Counted from the stretch's first letter, positions 1-7,086 are shown. The stretch: 9,203 nt of DNA from an uncultured Clostridia bacterium (GCA_934162615.1 CAKPJK010000041.1:1-9203); one strand, 5' to 3'. Notes: a model not told the origin generated them from the sequence alone. Made by a program: numbers and translations.

Positions 1-3000
1 CGTTTGCTTTTGTTATTGTTATTGTTCCATTACTTAAATCTAATGTATCTCCATATCCATATTCTGTTTTTGTTGGTTTTTGTTTTATTGCTATTGATTG
101 CGTTGGATTACTTAATGATACTTTTAAATTTGCTATAAATTTTTGACCATTTGTTGCACTTTCTGTATCTGTATCTTGATATGTCACTGTTAGTGCCTGG
201 TCTCCTGCATTTGTTTTATTATATCCACTTACCATACTCTCTGTTAGAGCCGTTGGGGTTTGGGCTCCTGCTTTTGCATATGTGATTATGTATATAATAT
301 TATTATCGTTAATTAAATCTTGTAATTCACTATTGTATTCTCCGGTTATAGCATCTGGAGTAATGCTTATTCCTGTTACATAGTCTTTTACACTTATTTC
401 ATAACTTGTCGTTTTTCCTCCATATGTTACTGTTAAATTTCTTGTTCCTAATATTGTATTGTCAAATTCATTTCCATCCGCTTCTGTTACAGTTGCATCA
501 TCTAATTTAACAGTATCTGTTATTGAAGATTTGTATATTACATTTATTGTTCCATTTTCTGTTGATAGTGCTTCTCCGTATTTATATGATATTTTTGGAT
601 TTGTGGCCATTTCTATTTTGCTTATTTCATCTTCAATTTTTATATCATATGTTGTTGTATATGCTTTTCCATTTTCTGTGTATGTTACTTTTATTGTTTT
701 TGTTGCCTTTCCATTTGTGAATTCACTTGATGCTGGACTCATGTTTATTGGACTTCCATCTGCTTCTGTAAGTGTTACATTGCTATTTCCTATTGATATC
801 TTAGCTACTGCTCCACTTGCGTAGTTTCCATTTATTATTCCACCATTTGAAGTGAATGTTTCACCATATCCAAATGTTATTTTATTTGGTTTTGTTCCCA
901 TTGATATGTTGTTTAATACGTCTTTTATTGTTATTACTTGATTGTTTGTAAATTCCCCTATTGTTATTGTTAAATTTTCGTCATATAAATGTTTGTTATC
1001 AAATAATGATGCTTCTGGTCTTTGTACATATCCTGTTACCATACTATTTGTTACTGGTTTGTCTATGCTTTTTGTTCCATCTGCATAATTTTCTACATAT
1101 GTTGCATCTTCTATAACTTCATCAAGAGTTGTATTGTAATCAAATTGTGTTGTTGGGAATTTTACTGTAACACCTGTTGCGTAATTTTTTAATATTAGTT
1201 TTACTTTATTTGTTGCTGTTTCAGTTCCATAACTTGCACTTAATTGTTGTTCTGTTAGCGTGTTTGGATTATATTTTGATGTATCTATTTTTAATGAATT
1301 TGCTCCAACTGTAAACTTTCCTCCACCTGTTGTTGATACTGTTGCAACTACACCATCAAATTTTAATTGATTTGCTGGTGTTCCATATTTGTTATTTGCT
1401 GTTGGTTGTGTTGTTACTGATACACTTGATATAGTATCATTTACTACTATGTCAAAACTTGCTGTTTTTCCTTCGTATGTTACTGTTATTGTTTGATTTC
1501 CTGCTTGTAACCCATCTCCTCCAGCAATTGTCCATCTGCTTGCTGCTGGTACATCATTTATGTTTGCAACTTTTTTATCTACTGTTACTTTGTTGTTTGT
1601 CATATCTACTGCTTCTAGGCTTTTTCCGCTTTTTGTTCTTGGTGTAATTTCTCCACCTGTTAAGTTTATTGTATCTCCATCATTATATGTTAGTGTTGTA
1701 GGTTGTTTTGTTATTGATATACTTGTTACTGGGTCTGTTATGTTTAAGTTCATTGTTGTTGTTTTGTAATGATATGTATATGTTATTGTTGGGTTGTCTA
1801 CATCTGCAGTTGTTGCACTAGTTGTTAGTTCTTTTGATGCTATGTTATCTTTTATATTTAATATTTTTGTTTTTGTTGCTCCATTTGCATCTGTATATAC
1901 TGCATTTAATTCTCCGCCTGTATAGTCTATTTGGTCGCCATGTTCATAATTCATATTTGTTAATGCTTTGTTTGCGTTTATACTGTCTAATAAATAATAT
2001 GAAAAGTCTGTTGTTTTATCTTTATATTTTAATGTTACTTTTTTGTTTACGTTTGCAGTTGTTGCACTTAATGTTAAGTCTCCTGATGCTAATGCATCTG
2101 TTATACTTATATCTTCAGTTGTGTTGTCACTGTAAGATACTGTTAAAACACCACCTGTAAGATCTAATTTTTCTGTATTGTAATACTCTGTTTTTGTTGG
2201 TTCTGTTTTTATTGCAATACTTGAAACTGTCTTTTTTGTACTTGCTGCAAATCCATCAAATACTAAATAATCTGAGCCTACTACTGAATTTTGTACTCCA
2301 TTTGGCCAGTATGCTATTTGTAACCCTTCGCTTAGTCCTGTTGCTGGTACTAATGAAAATGTTGATGTGTCTAAGTCATCTAGTGTCATTCCATCTGCTA
2401 GTTTGAACATGAATGTTCCTACTATTTCTCCATCTGTTATGTATTGTTGTCCTGGGGCTACTGATCCACCTGTTCTAATTCTACTTTCATCTGTGTATAA
2501 TTCATTTATTGCTTGTGTTCCCCAGCCTATTGTTGCGAAATCTTGGTTTGATTTTGAATTTGAGTTTGTAAATCCTGTTGCATTTTGTATAAAGTATTTT
2601 TTATTTCTTCCTGATCCAGTGTATGATTCTTGTGCTGGTATTAATTTACTGTTATCATATTTTAAGTTTATGTCTGCTCCATTTACTGTTGAACATCCTT
2701 TTACTTTTAAATCTATGAATACTATTCTTGTTCCTGAGTAATCGTCTGTTGTATCAACAGCTTCTCTATAGTAATCATAATAATAGTAATATGTTTCATC
2801 TGTCCAGTTGTCTTCATCAACTGTGTTTACATCATCTATTGGTCTTATAGATAATTCATAATATGGTTCTCCTGCTGCAGGAGTTGCTGCTTGTGATTCT
2901 TGCAATAGTACGCTATATGGTGAGAACATATTTGTTATTATTGCTACTAAAAGCATTAGTGCACATATTTTGGTTTTTGTAAAGAATTTGTTTTTCTCTT

Positions 3001-3013
3001 TTAATTTTCCCAT
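1..3013 (-). CDS. Secreted multi-Ig-like repeat surface protein with cohesin-like N-terminal module (3' end beyond window)
   Basis: I translated this frame codon by codon; it stays open for 1004 codons from ATG at 3011-3013 to the window edge. A purine-rich AGGAAAGGA lies 8 nt upstream. Residues 1-43 form a signal peptide: a lysine-rich start, a hydrophobic core near 17-37 and an ESQAA cleavage site. Residues about 50-245 form a cohesin-like beta-sandwich with the motif NGADINLKYDNSKLIP (111-126). From about residue 264 there are Ig-like repeats with Big_3-type signatures such as EKLDLTGGVLTVSYSDNTT. I count eight complete repeats and a ninth entered at the edge. No wall anchor, dockerin or S-layer motif is visible, so attachment must be decided in the missing C-terminus. 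It is probably cotranscribed with the dockerin gene 18 nt upstream. An adhesion or scaffold role is inferred; no catalytic domain is seen. Confidence 0.9.
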   Translation of the reverse strand, partial: MGKLKEKNKFFTKTKICALMLLVAIITNMFSPYSVLLQESQAATPAAGEPYYELSIRPIDDVNTVDEDNWTDETYYYYYDYYREAVDTTDDYSGTRIVFIDLKVKGCSTVNGADINLKYDNSKLIPAQESYTGSGRNKKYFIQNATGFTNSNSKSNQDFATIGWGTQAINELYTDESRIRTGGSVAPGQQYITDGEIVGTFMFKLADGMTLDDLDTSTFSLVPATGLSEGLQIAYWPNGVQNSVVGSDYLVFDGFAASTKKTVSSIAIKTEPTKTEYYNTEKLDLTGGVLTVSYSDNTTEDISITDALASGDLTLSATTANVNKKVTLKYKDKTTDFSYYLLDSINANKALTNMNYEHGDQIDYTGGELNAVYTDANGATKTKILNIKDNIASKELTTSATTADVDNPTITYTYHYKTTTMNLNITDPVTSISITKQPTTLTYNDGDTINLTGGEITPRTKSGKSLEAVDMTNNKVTVDKKVANINDVPAASRWTIAGGDGLQAGNQTITVTYEGKTASFDIVVNDTISSVSVTTQPTANNKYGTPANQLKFDGVVATVSTTGGGKFTVGANSLKIDTSKYNPNTLTEQQLSASYGTETATNKVKLILKNYATGVTVKFPTTQFDYNTTLDEVIEDATYVENYADGTKSIDKPVTNSMVTGYVQRPEASLFDNKHLYDENLTITIGEFTNNQVITIKDVLNNISMGTKPNKITFGYGETFTSNGGIINGNYASGAVAKISIGNSNVTLTEADGSPINMSPASSEFTNGKATKTIKVTYTENGKAYTTTYDIKIEDEISKIEMATNPKISYKYGEALSTENGTINVIYKSSITDTVKLDDATVTEADGNEFDNTILGTRNLTVTYGGKTTSYEISVKDYVTGISITPDAITGEYNSELQDLINDNNIIYIITYAKAGAQTPTALTESMVSGYNKTNAGDQALTVTYQDTDTESATNGQKFIANLKVSLSNPTQSIAIKQKPTKTEYGYGDTLDLSNGTITITKAN
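2..2224 (-). repeat. Array of nine tandem Ig-like (Big_3-type) domain repeats within the surface protein
   Basis: These are protein-level repeats at approximate residues 264-343, 344-427, 428-526, 527-610, 611-698, 699-794, 795-877, 878-968 and 969 to the edge. Most begin with a short strand (SIAIKTEPTKTEY, SISITKQPTTLTY, NNISMGTKPNKITFGYG), continue with a glycine turn (LTGG, SNGG, ENG) and end with a strand such as VTYEGKTASFDI. Repeats 5 and 8 are a second subtype: they start YATGV or YVTGI, lack the GG turn and carry SMVTGY or SMVSGY about 46-48 residues in. Repeats 1 and 9 both contain KPTKTEY or EPTKTEY with LDL. Divergence between copies suggests old duplications rather than recent slippage. 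Boundaries are by eye. Confidence 0.8.
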
Positions 3014-3031
3014 TTTTATTTTCCTTTCCTT

Positions 3032-3218
3032 TTATTCTATTTCTCTTGATTCTGAGTAATTTGACATTAGCGTTGACATATCTAATATTTGTATTTCTTT
3101 GTCGTCATTAAAATCGTATTTCTGGTCATATTCTTGGCTGGTTGAATCTTTTCCATATACATTCATAAGTGATGATAAGTCAAGTATTTGTATTACTCCG
3201 ATCTTTGTTTATGTCTCC
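3032..3218 (-). other. Out-of-frame type I dockerin coding segment
   Basis: Reading the minus strand after removing G3200 gives GDINKDGVIQILDLSSLMNV and then YDFNDDKEIQILDMSTLMSN, separated by about 16 residues. Each repeat has the dockerin calcium-loop pattern D1-x-N3-x-D5 with D12, followed by a short helix (LSSLMNVYG, MSTLMSNYS). The product then ends SREIE-stop. Two intact repeats in a frame that reaches a natural stop just before the next gene are strong evidence that this was coding until very recently, or still is. Confidence 0.85.
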
Positions 3219-4610
3219 TGCTTTTAGTTCTTTCTCTCCTAAATCTATTGTTTTATCTTTGTCCACCGTTCTTTTTGTGTATATATGGTCTAGATATCCT
3301 GCTTTATCCAGTAAGATATCATATTTTCCTGGTATTACATATATTTCATATGTACCATCATCTTTTGTATCTTCATCTTTCGATTCTAGTTGTAGTAGTT
3401 GTTCATGTAATTTGTCTGTTTTTCCATTTTCTACTGTTCCCCAGTCTATTATTTTTCTCACATCTTCTGTCTTGTATATCCTTACTGTTGCTTTATATAT
3501 TCCTTTTGATTGTGTTGGAAGTGTTTTTATATTTCCTTTTATTATGCCGTATGGCTTTTTTATTGTTATGTTGTATTCTTTTGTAATTCTTGTGTCTTCT
3601 GCAGTTACTTTAATTGTTATTTTTGTGTCTTCTTCACCAATTTTATTTAATATGATTTCATTTCTTTCGCCACTTATTATTTCTTTTTCTTCATATATAA
3701 CATTTCCGTTTCCGTCTTTTATTATATTCCCGCTTTCATCTCTTTTTGCAATTTTTAGTTTTAGCGTTGATTTTTCATCACTTTTTATTGCGGTTAAGTC
3801 TATGCTGTCCATGTATTCTAATAAGCTTAGTTCATAGTCTTGTGTGTTTTTGTCAAATTTTGGTGTGTATTCGTATTCTTTATATGTAGTTTCTTGTTCT
3901 TCTTCTGTTGCTTGCTGTCCTTTACTTAATATGATGTTACTTAGGTCTGCGTCTTTTGATTCTGTTTTGTCTGTGAATCTGAATGATGTTTGATCTTCGT
4001 AGTATGTTTTTCCTCCGTCTACATTTATTTTTATTCCTGTTTTTGGACTATTATTGTTTGATGTTTCTAGTTTGAAACTGCTTATATCAAATTTATTTGT
4101 GTTCATTTTGAAACTCATTTTTCCTATTAATACGTCTCCACCTGTGTCTACTATCATTCCTACATTTTCTTTGTTTTTTATGTGTTCTGTTTCTGTTACT
4201 GGCGGATTAAATGAGATTATTGCTCTCATTCCGCCTTTTTCTTGTCCATCATATGGTATTGTGAATAGTTCTAATGAGTCTGTGAATTCGTTTTCAAATT
4301 TGAAGAATTCTGTTTCGTCTTCTGTTTCTGCATTTGTTTCTATATTTGATGGTGTGTATTGACTTGTGTCATATGTGAATCTGACGTCAAATCCTTTGAA
4401 TTCTATATCATGACCCCAGAGTTCAAATATTATTTGTTTGTCTTGGTTGTCCATTGTGTTTATTGTTGCTGCTCTTAGTTCTAAGTATTGGTTTTCTGTT
4501 GGTGTTACTGAAATAGAGGTTGCTTTTGTGTATGTTGAGCATAATAATATTATTATTGCAAATATTACTACAGCTGTTTTTTTTGCAATTTCTTTTTGCA
4601 TTTTTTTCAC
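3032..4610 (-). CDS. Secreted cohesin-like / cadherin-like / CarboxypepD_reg-like protein with C-terminal dockerin, interrupted by a 1-nt frameshift
   Basis: I prefer the GTG start at 4608-4610, because GGAGGG lies 6 nt upstream and the product opens directly into a signal peptide (MKKMQKEIAKK, then VVIFAIIILLC, cleavage near TKA-TS). The in-frame ATG at 4656-4658 has no spaced ribosome site. From GTG, residues about 44-209 are a cohesin-like sandwich (KGFDVRFTYDTSQYTP). Residues 223-351 fit the cadherin-like beta-sandwich family (LSNIILSKG, TPKFDKNTQDYEL, ITIKVTAEDTRITKEYNI). Residues 354-459 resemble a carboxypeptidase regulatory-like domain (GIIKGNI, DGTYEIYVIPGKYDI). The frame as written stops at 3180-3182, just after AGDINKD. 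Skipping G3200 gives a full type I dockerin with two D-x-N-x-D repeats, ending at TAA 3032-3034, about 525 residues in all. It was either a real loss, a sequencing error or recoding. The product is exported; no enzyme domain is seen. Confidence 0.85.
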
Positions 4611-4616
4611 GCTTTT
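4611..4616 (-). promoter_or_regulatory. Spacer after GGAGGG ribosome binding site that decides the GTG start of the dockerin gene
   Basis: GGAGGG (minus strand, 4617-4622) lies 6 nt before GTG at 4608-4610, the ideal spacing. The same site would be 15 nt from the ATG at 4599-4601. The upstream ATG at 4656-4658 has only AAAAGAG directly abutting it. The GTG start also removes a 16-residue lysine/arginine-rich leader from the signal peptide. Confidence 0.7.
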
Positions 4617-4718
4617 CCCTCCATTTCTTTTGTGTTTTCTTGCTTTACTTGTTAGCATCTCTTTTACGCTATTTTTGGCACTCTTTTTCTATACTTTTTC
4701 TTGCGATTTCTTCTTAAT

Positions 4719-4746
4719 ATTATAAATATAAAAAAACAAGTGTCAA
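4719..4746 (-). promoter_or_regulatory. Consensus sigma-A-type promoter for the dockerin / Ig-repeat operon
   Basis: On the minus strand TTGACA (4741-4746) is followed after 16 nt by TATAAT (4719-4724); both hexamers match the consensus exactly. Transcription would begin near 4712 and leave a leader of about 100 nt before the GTG start. The -35 hexamer sits in the right arm and loop of a 7-bp inverted repeat that also looks like the terminator of the upstream unit. I see no known riboswitch in the leader. Confidence 0.8.
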
Positions 4747-4760
4747 CTGCACTTGTTTTT
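4731..4760 (-). terminator. Symmetrical (bidirectional-looking) intrinsic terminator after the bile salt hydrolase unit
   Basis: ACAAGTG (4736-4742) and CACTTGT (4750-4756) form a 7-bp stem around a 7-nt loop. A-runs and T-runs on either side extend the pairing and supply a U-tract in both directions. Minus-strand RNA reads through a stem of ACAAGUG/CACUUGU into seven U residues. It is the only convincing terminator between the hydrolase stop (4985) and the dockerin gene. The same bases contain the -35 box of the next promoter, so it could also act as an operator. Confidence 0.7.
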
Positions 4761-4984
4761 ATTTTTTGTTTATTTTTATTTACGGATTTTCGCGTTTAAT
4801 GCCTATTTTTTCCTTTTATTATTTTTTTATTATATTAATATTACATTTGGGAATTTTCTTGTAATATTTACTCTCTTTTTGTTTTTCCGTAAGTTTTTTT
4901 ACTTCTATTTTTTATTTGAAACTTTGGACGGTATTTTATAAATTGAGGTTGTTTTGTTTGTTCTTTTTTTGATATTTTTACATT
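4761..4984 (-). other. Non-coding stretch, about 224 nt, between bile salt hydrolase stop and terminator
   Basis: I see no gene on either strand; the short plus-strand frames here are poly-Phe/Leu shadows of T-rich sequence. If the terminator at 4731-4760 is used, this forms a long 3' untranslated region of the hydrolase mRNA. It holds two nested inverted repeats. The inner pair is AATATTAC (4837-4844) with GTAATATT (4861-4868). The outer pair is TTACGGA (4790-4796) with TCCGTAA (4886-4892). They may be chance in such AT-rich DNA, or part of a structured RNA or regulator site. Confidence 0.5.
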
Positions 4985-5962
4985 TTATTTGTTTTGTATT
5001 CTTATTTGTTCTACTGTTATTAATGGCCATCTTATTAGTTCTTTGCTATCTAGATTTTCTTTGTTCATGTCTACTGCTGTTATTTGATGATTATTATATG
5101 TTGTGTAATAGTATATTCCTTTATTTGCATTGCAGCATGAGGTATACAGTGTTATTTCATATTTTCCATCATCTAATTCGCAGCAACCTCTTTGTTGGTC
5201 TACTGAGTTAAGAATGTGGAAAAATTGGCTTACACTTTCTTCTTCTGTGTCTTTTGATATTGAATTCATTTTTACAAAACTGGCTCTTATAAATCTTGAT
5301 TGTGATGACAAATCTCCAGGAAGTCCTATTGCTCCCATTCCTCTACTGTATCTTTCTAAATTAAGATTTTTTGCAAATTTATTTTCAGGTGATTTTGGTG
5401 ATAAATTCATATAGTTGTTTAATGCAAACATTTGCTTATCAAATGGTGGATTATTTGTTAATACTCCTACTGGGTTTTCGTATATTTTTATTTTCTCTTT
5501 CACTGCTTCTACTGTTATTGCTTCATCTTGGTCTGCGATTATCCAATGTAGTTGTGCCAACGGTAATTTTTCGTTAAATGGTTCATTTAAGAAATTCATT
5601 TTTTCTATTAATTGTCTTGCTTGTTTTACTGTCTCACATTGACTTAAAATCCATGGTATAAATTCGTACTGTGTTATGTTATCTTTTTCTTTTTGACTGG
5701 TGTTATAGTGTGTATTTCCAACGAAATTTAGTCCTGCCATTCCTAAACCTTTTTCGTTAATCGCATCATAATATAGCGGATAATTTTCTGCTACATATGC
5801 CATCCCAATTATGGCATAGTGTGTTTTTATAGGCTCTTTTTCTTTGAATTTGAATTCATAATTTCTTGGCGTTATTGTTATTTCGTCTCCATATGAGAAC
5901 TCATAGTCTAATGTTCTTCCAAAATAGAAATCCTTTGTTTTATATGTTGCCGCTGTACACAT
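4985..5962 (-). CDS. bsh: Choloylglycine hydrolase family enzyme, bile salt hydrolase
   Basis: This 325-residue Ntn hydrolase has the length expected for a complete bile salt hydrolase, which cleaves glycine or taurine from conjugated bile acids. The start is fixed because Cys2 must become the N-terminal nucleophile (MCTAATYK). The other family catalytic residues are present: R16 and D19 (FGRTLD), N79 in GMAGLNF, N170 in GVLTNNP and R223 in SRFIR. Asn rather than Tyr at position 79 favours bile salt hydrolase over penicillin V acylase. The loop before GLPGD reads YSRGMG, so it has the S-R-x motif that has been linked, as I recall, to glycine-conjugate preference in lactobacilli. No signal peptide is seen, so it acts in the cytoplasm. 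Its start overlaps the NUDIX gene by 23 nt and carries its own strong ribosome site. Bile detoxification or amino-acid release is the likely role. Confidence 0.95.
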   Translation of the reverse strand: MCTAATYKTKDFYFGRTLDYEFSYGDEITITPRNYEFKFKEKEPIKTHYAIIGMAYVAENYPLYYDAINEKGLGMAGLNFVGNTHYNTSQKEKDNITQYEFIPWILSQCETVKQARQLIEKMNFLNEPFNEKLPLAQLHWIIADQDEAITVEAVKEKIKIYENPVGVLTNNPPFDKQMFALNNYMNLSPKSPENKFAKNLNLERYSRGMGAIGLPGDLSSQSRFIRASFVKMNSISKDTEEESVSQFFHILNSVDQQRGCCELDDGKYEITLYTSCCNANKGIYYYTTYNNHQITAVDMNKENLDSKELIRWPLITVEQIRIQNK

Positions 5963-6368
5963 ATTTTTCCTCCTTTAAATATTTCTTAAATAATTCTTTG
6001 GTATTATCATATGTAATTGTTTTAAGTGCCTCTTCAAAGTTTAGCCATTGTATATTACTTACTTCGCATTCTTGTGCTTTTATTTTTCCTCCTATGTATT
6101 TTGCACTAAAAAACACGACCTGTTTTATTGCTCCTGTATCCGTTTCATATTCCATTGTGTATCTTTTATTAGCTTCAACTATTTCTACGTCTAAATTAGT
6201 TTCTTCTTTTACTTCTCTAATTGCAGTTTCAATCTCTGTCTCATTATCTTCTACATGTCCTTTGGGGAACCCCCAATGTCCTTGTGTTTGTTTTATTAAT
6301 AGGACTTTATTATCTTTTATTATGATACATCCACAGCATTTTTCTCTTTTTATTGTTGTTGAATCCAT
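5940..6368 (-). CDS. NUDIX hydrolase, Ap4A-hydrolase-like
   Basis: This 142-residue single-domain protein matches the size of small NUDIX pyrophosphohydrolases. The NUDIX box runs from G37 to L59: GHVEDNETE, then TAIREVKEETNL. It has the metal-binding REVKEE core (R51, E52, E55, E56) and E43. The glycine normally near the end of the box is Asn58. HWGFPKGHVE just before and within the box is typical of bis(5'-nucleosyl)-tetraphosphatases (Ap4A hydrolases), so removal of dinucleoside polyphosphates is the best guess. Family members vary widely and the substrate is not proven. AAAGGAGG lies about 7 nt before ATG. It is the middle gene of the cyclophilin-NUDIX-hydrolase unit, 42 nt after the cyclophilin gene and overlapping the hydrolase gene. 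Confidence 0.92.
   Translation of the reverse strand: MDSTTIKREKCCGCIIIKDNKVLLIKQTQGHWGFPKGHVEDNETEIETAIREVKEETNLDVEIVEANKRYTMEYETDTGAIKQVVFFSAKYIGGKIKAQECEVSNIQWLNFEEALKTITYDNTKELFKKYLKEEKYVYSGNI
5969..5976 (-). promoter_or_regulatory. Strong ribosome binding site for bile salt hydrolase, inside the NUDIX gene
   Basis: AAAGGAGG (minus strand) stands 6 nt before the ATG at 5960-5962. It lies within the last codons of the NUDIX gene, which stops at 5940-5942. This confirms the MC start required for the Cys2 nucleophile and implies coupled translation of the two genes. Confidence 0.85.
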
Positions 6369-6410
6369 ATCTATTCCTCCTTTTTTATATTGAAATTGTA
6401 TTATGTTATT

Positions 6411-6962
6411 TTACATTTTTTGTGGTTCTGGATATTCTACTCCAAATGTTTCCACTGTTACTTTTTTCATTACGGGTGGTTCTACTGGTCTGTCTTTTCC
6501 TCCTCCAAATGGACTTCTTGTAATTACTCTTGATTTTACAATTTTATCTACTACGTCCATTCCTTCTATTACGCTTCCAAATGCTGCATATTTTCCATCT
6601 AGGAATTCTGAGTCGTCTGTTACTATGAAGAATTGTGAGCCTGCACTGTTTGGTGCCATGCTTCTTGCCATTGATACTATTCCTCTTACGTGTGATATGT
6701 TGTTTTCTACTCCATTTTCTTTGAATTCGCCTTTTATTCCGTATCCTGGTCCTCCCATTCCTGTTCCTTCTGGGTCTCCTCCTTGTGCCATGAATCCTGG
6801 TATTGTTCTGTGGAATATTAGTCCGTCATAAAATCCTTTTTGTACTAGATTCACAAAATTGTTTACTGTTTCTGGTGCTTTGCTTGGGTATAGTTCTAGT
6901 TTTATTTTTCCTCCGTCTTCCATTTCTATTGTTACTATTGGTTTTTTTACTGGTTCATTCAT
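6411..6962 (-). CDS. ppiB: Peptidyl-prolyl cis-trans isomerase, cyclophilin type
   Basis: The 183-residue product catalyses cis-trans isomerisation of Xaa-Pro bonds during protein folding. The cyclophilin core is complete: GLIFHRTIPGFMAQGGDP holds catalytic R52 with F57 and Q60, then come NSAGSQFFI (105-113) and FLDGKYAAFG (120-129). The position equal to Trp121 of human cyclophilin A is F120, and His126 is Y125. Loss of the Trp is common in bacterial forms and usually lowers cyclosporin binding. There is no signal peptide or lipobox, so it is cytoplasmic. A proline-rich tail (PVEPP, YPEPQKM) follows. AAAGGAGG stands 9 nt before ATG, and an extended -10 promoter lies just upstream. It is the first gene of its unit. 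Confidence 0.95.
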   Translation of the reverse strand: MNEPVKKPIVTIEMEDGGKIKLELYPSKAPETVNNFVNLVQKGFYDGLIFHRTIPGFMAQGGDPEGTGMGGPGYGIKGEFKENGVENNISHVRGIVSMARSMAPNSAGSQFFIVTDDSEFLDGKYAAFGSVIEGMDVVDKIVKSRVITRSPFGGGKDRPVEPPVMKKVTVETFGVEYPEPQKM

Positions 6963-6991
6963 GTTAATTTTCCTCCTTTTTTATTAGTAGG

Positions 6992-6999
6992 ATTATATC
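6992..6999 (-). promoter_or_regulatory. Extended -10 promoter for the cyclophilin / NUDIX / bile salt hydrolase unit
   Basis: Minus-strand TGATATAAT has TATAAT at 6992-6997 preceded by the TG of an extended -10. The candidate -35 at 7015-7020 (TACAAA, 17-nt spacer) is weak, as is usual when TGn is present. Transcription would start near 6985, a few bases before the ribosome site. It sits immediately downstream of the hairpin that ends the previous unit. Confidence 0.6.
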
Positions 7000-7030
7000 A
7001 TATTTGAGTGTAATTTTGTAGTATAAAATG

Positions 7031-7086
7031 AAAAAGTACCTACTTTTTAACTAATCTTTGATTATTAGTTTCTGTAAGTACTTTTT
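7031..7086 (-). terminator. Long hairpin terminator of the CYTH-methyltransferase / deformylase unit
   Basis: The outer arms 7031-7043 and 7074-7086 pair over 13 positions (AAAAAGTAC and GTACTTTTT at the base). The single mismatch becomes a G-U pair only in the minus-strand RNA, which fits minus-strand use. The inner arms AACTAAT (7049-7055) and ATTAGTT (7064-7070) close an 8-nt loop. It starts 23 nt after the stop of the small FxLYD-like gene and ends in U residues. Confidence 0.75.

Noticed and set aside
3032..3182. TGA at 3180 read as tryptophan (alternative genetic code) instead of a frameshift
   Set aside because: Continuing in that frame gives no dockerin sequence, while the shifted frame gives two perfect repeats. 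Trp is encoded by TGG throughout.
3169..3837. A 222-codon plus-strand open frame opposite the dockerin gene
   Set aside because: It is a Ser/Phe/Val-rich shadow of the A-rich minus-strand gene, has no ribosome site, and covers recognised domains on the other strand. The other plus-strand frames are rejected for the same reason.
4611..4658. ATG at 4656-4658 as the start of the dockerin gene
   Set aside because: No spaced ribosome site precedes it, and it would add a 16-residue basic leader ahead of a normal signal peptide. The GTG at 4608-4610 has GGAGGG at ideal distance.
4611..4712. Riboswitch in the leader of the dockerin operon
   Set aside because: The leader is about 100 nt of A-rich sequence; I saw no conserved core of a known riboswitch and no terminator inside it.
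4985..5962. Penicillin V acylase
   Set aside because: The residue at the discriminating position (79) is Asn in AGLNF as in bile salt hydrolases, not Tyr, and overall spacing follows the Clostridium perfringens bile salt hydrolase.
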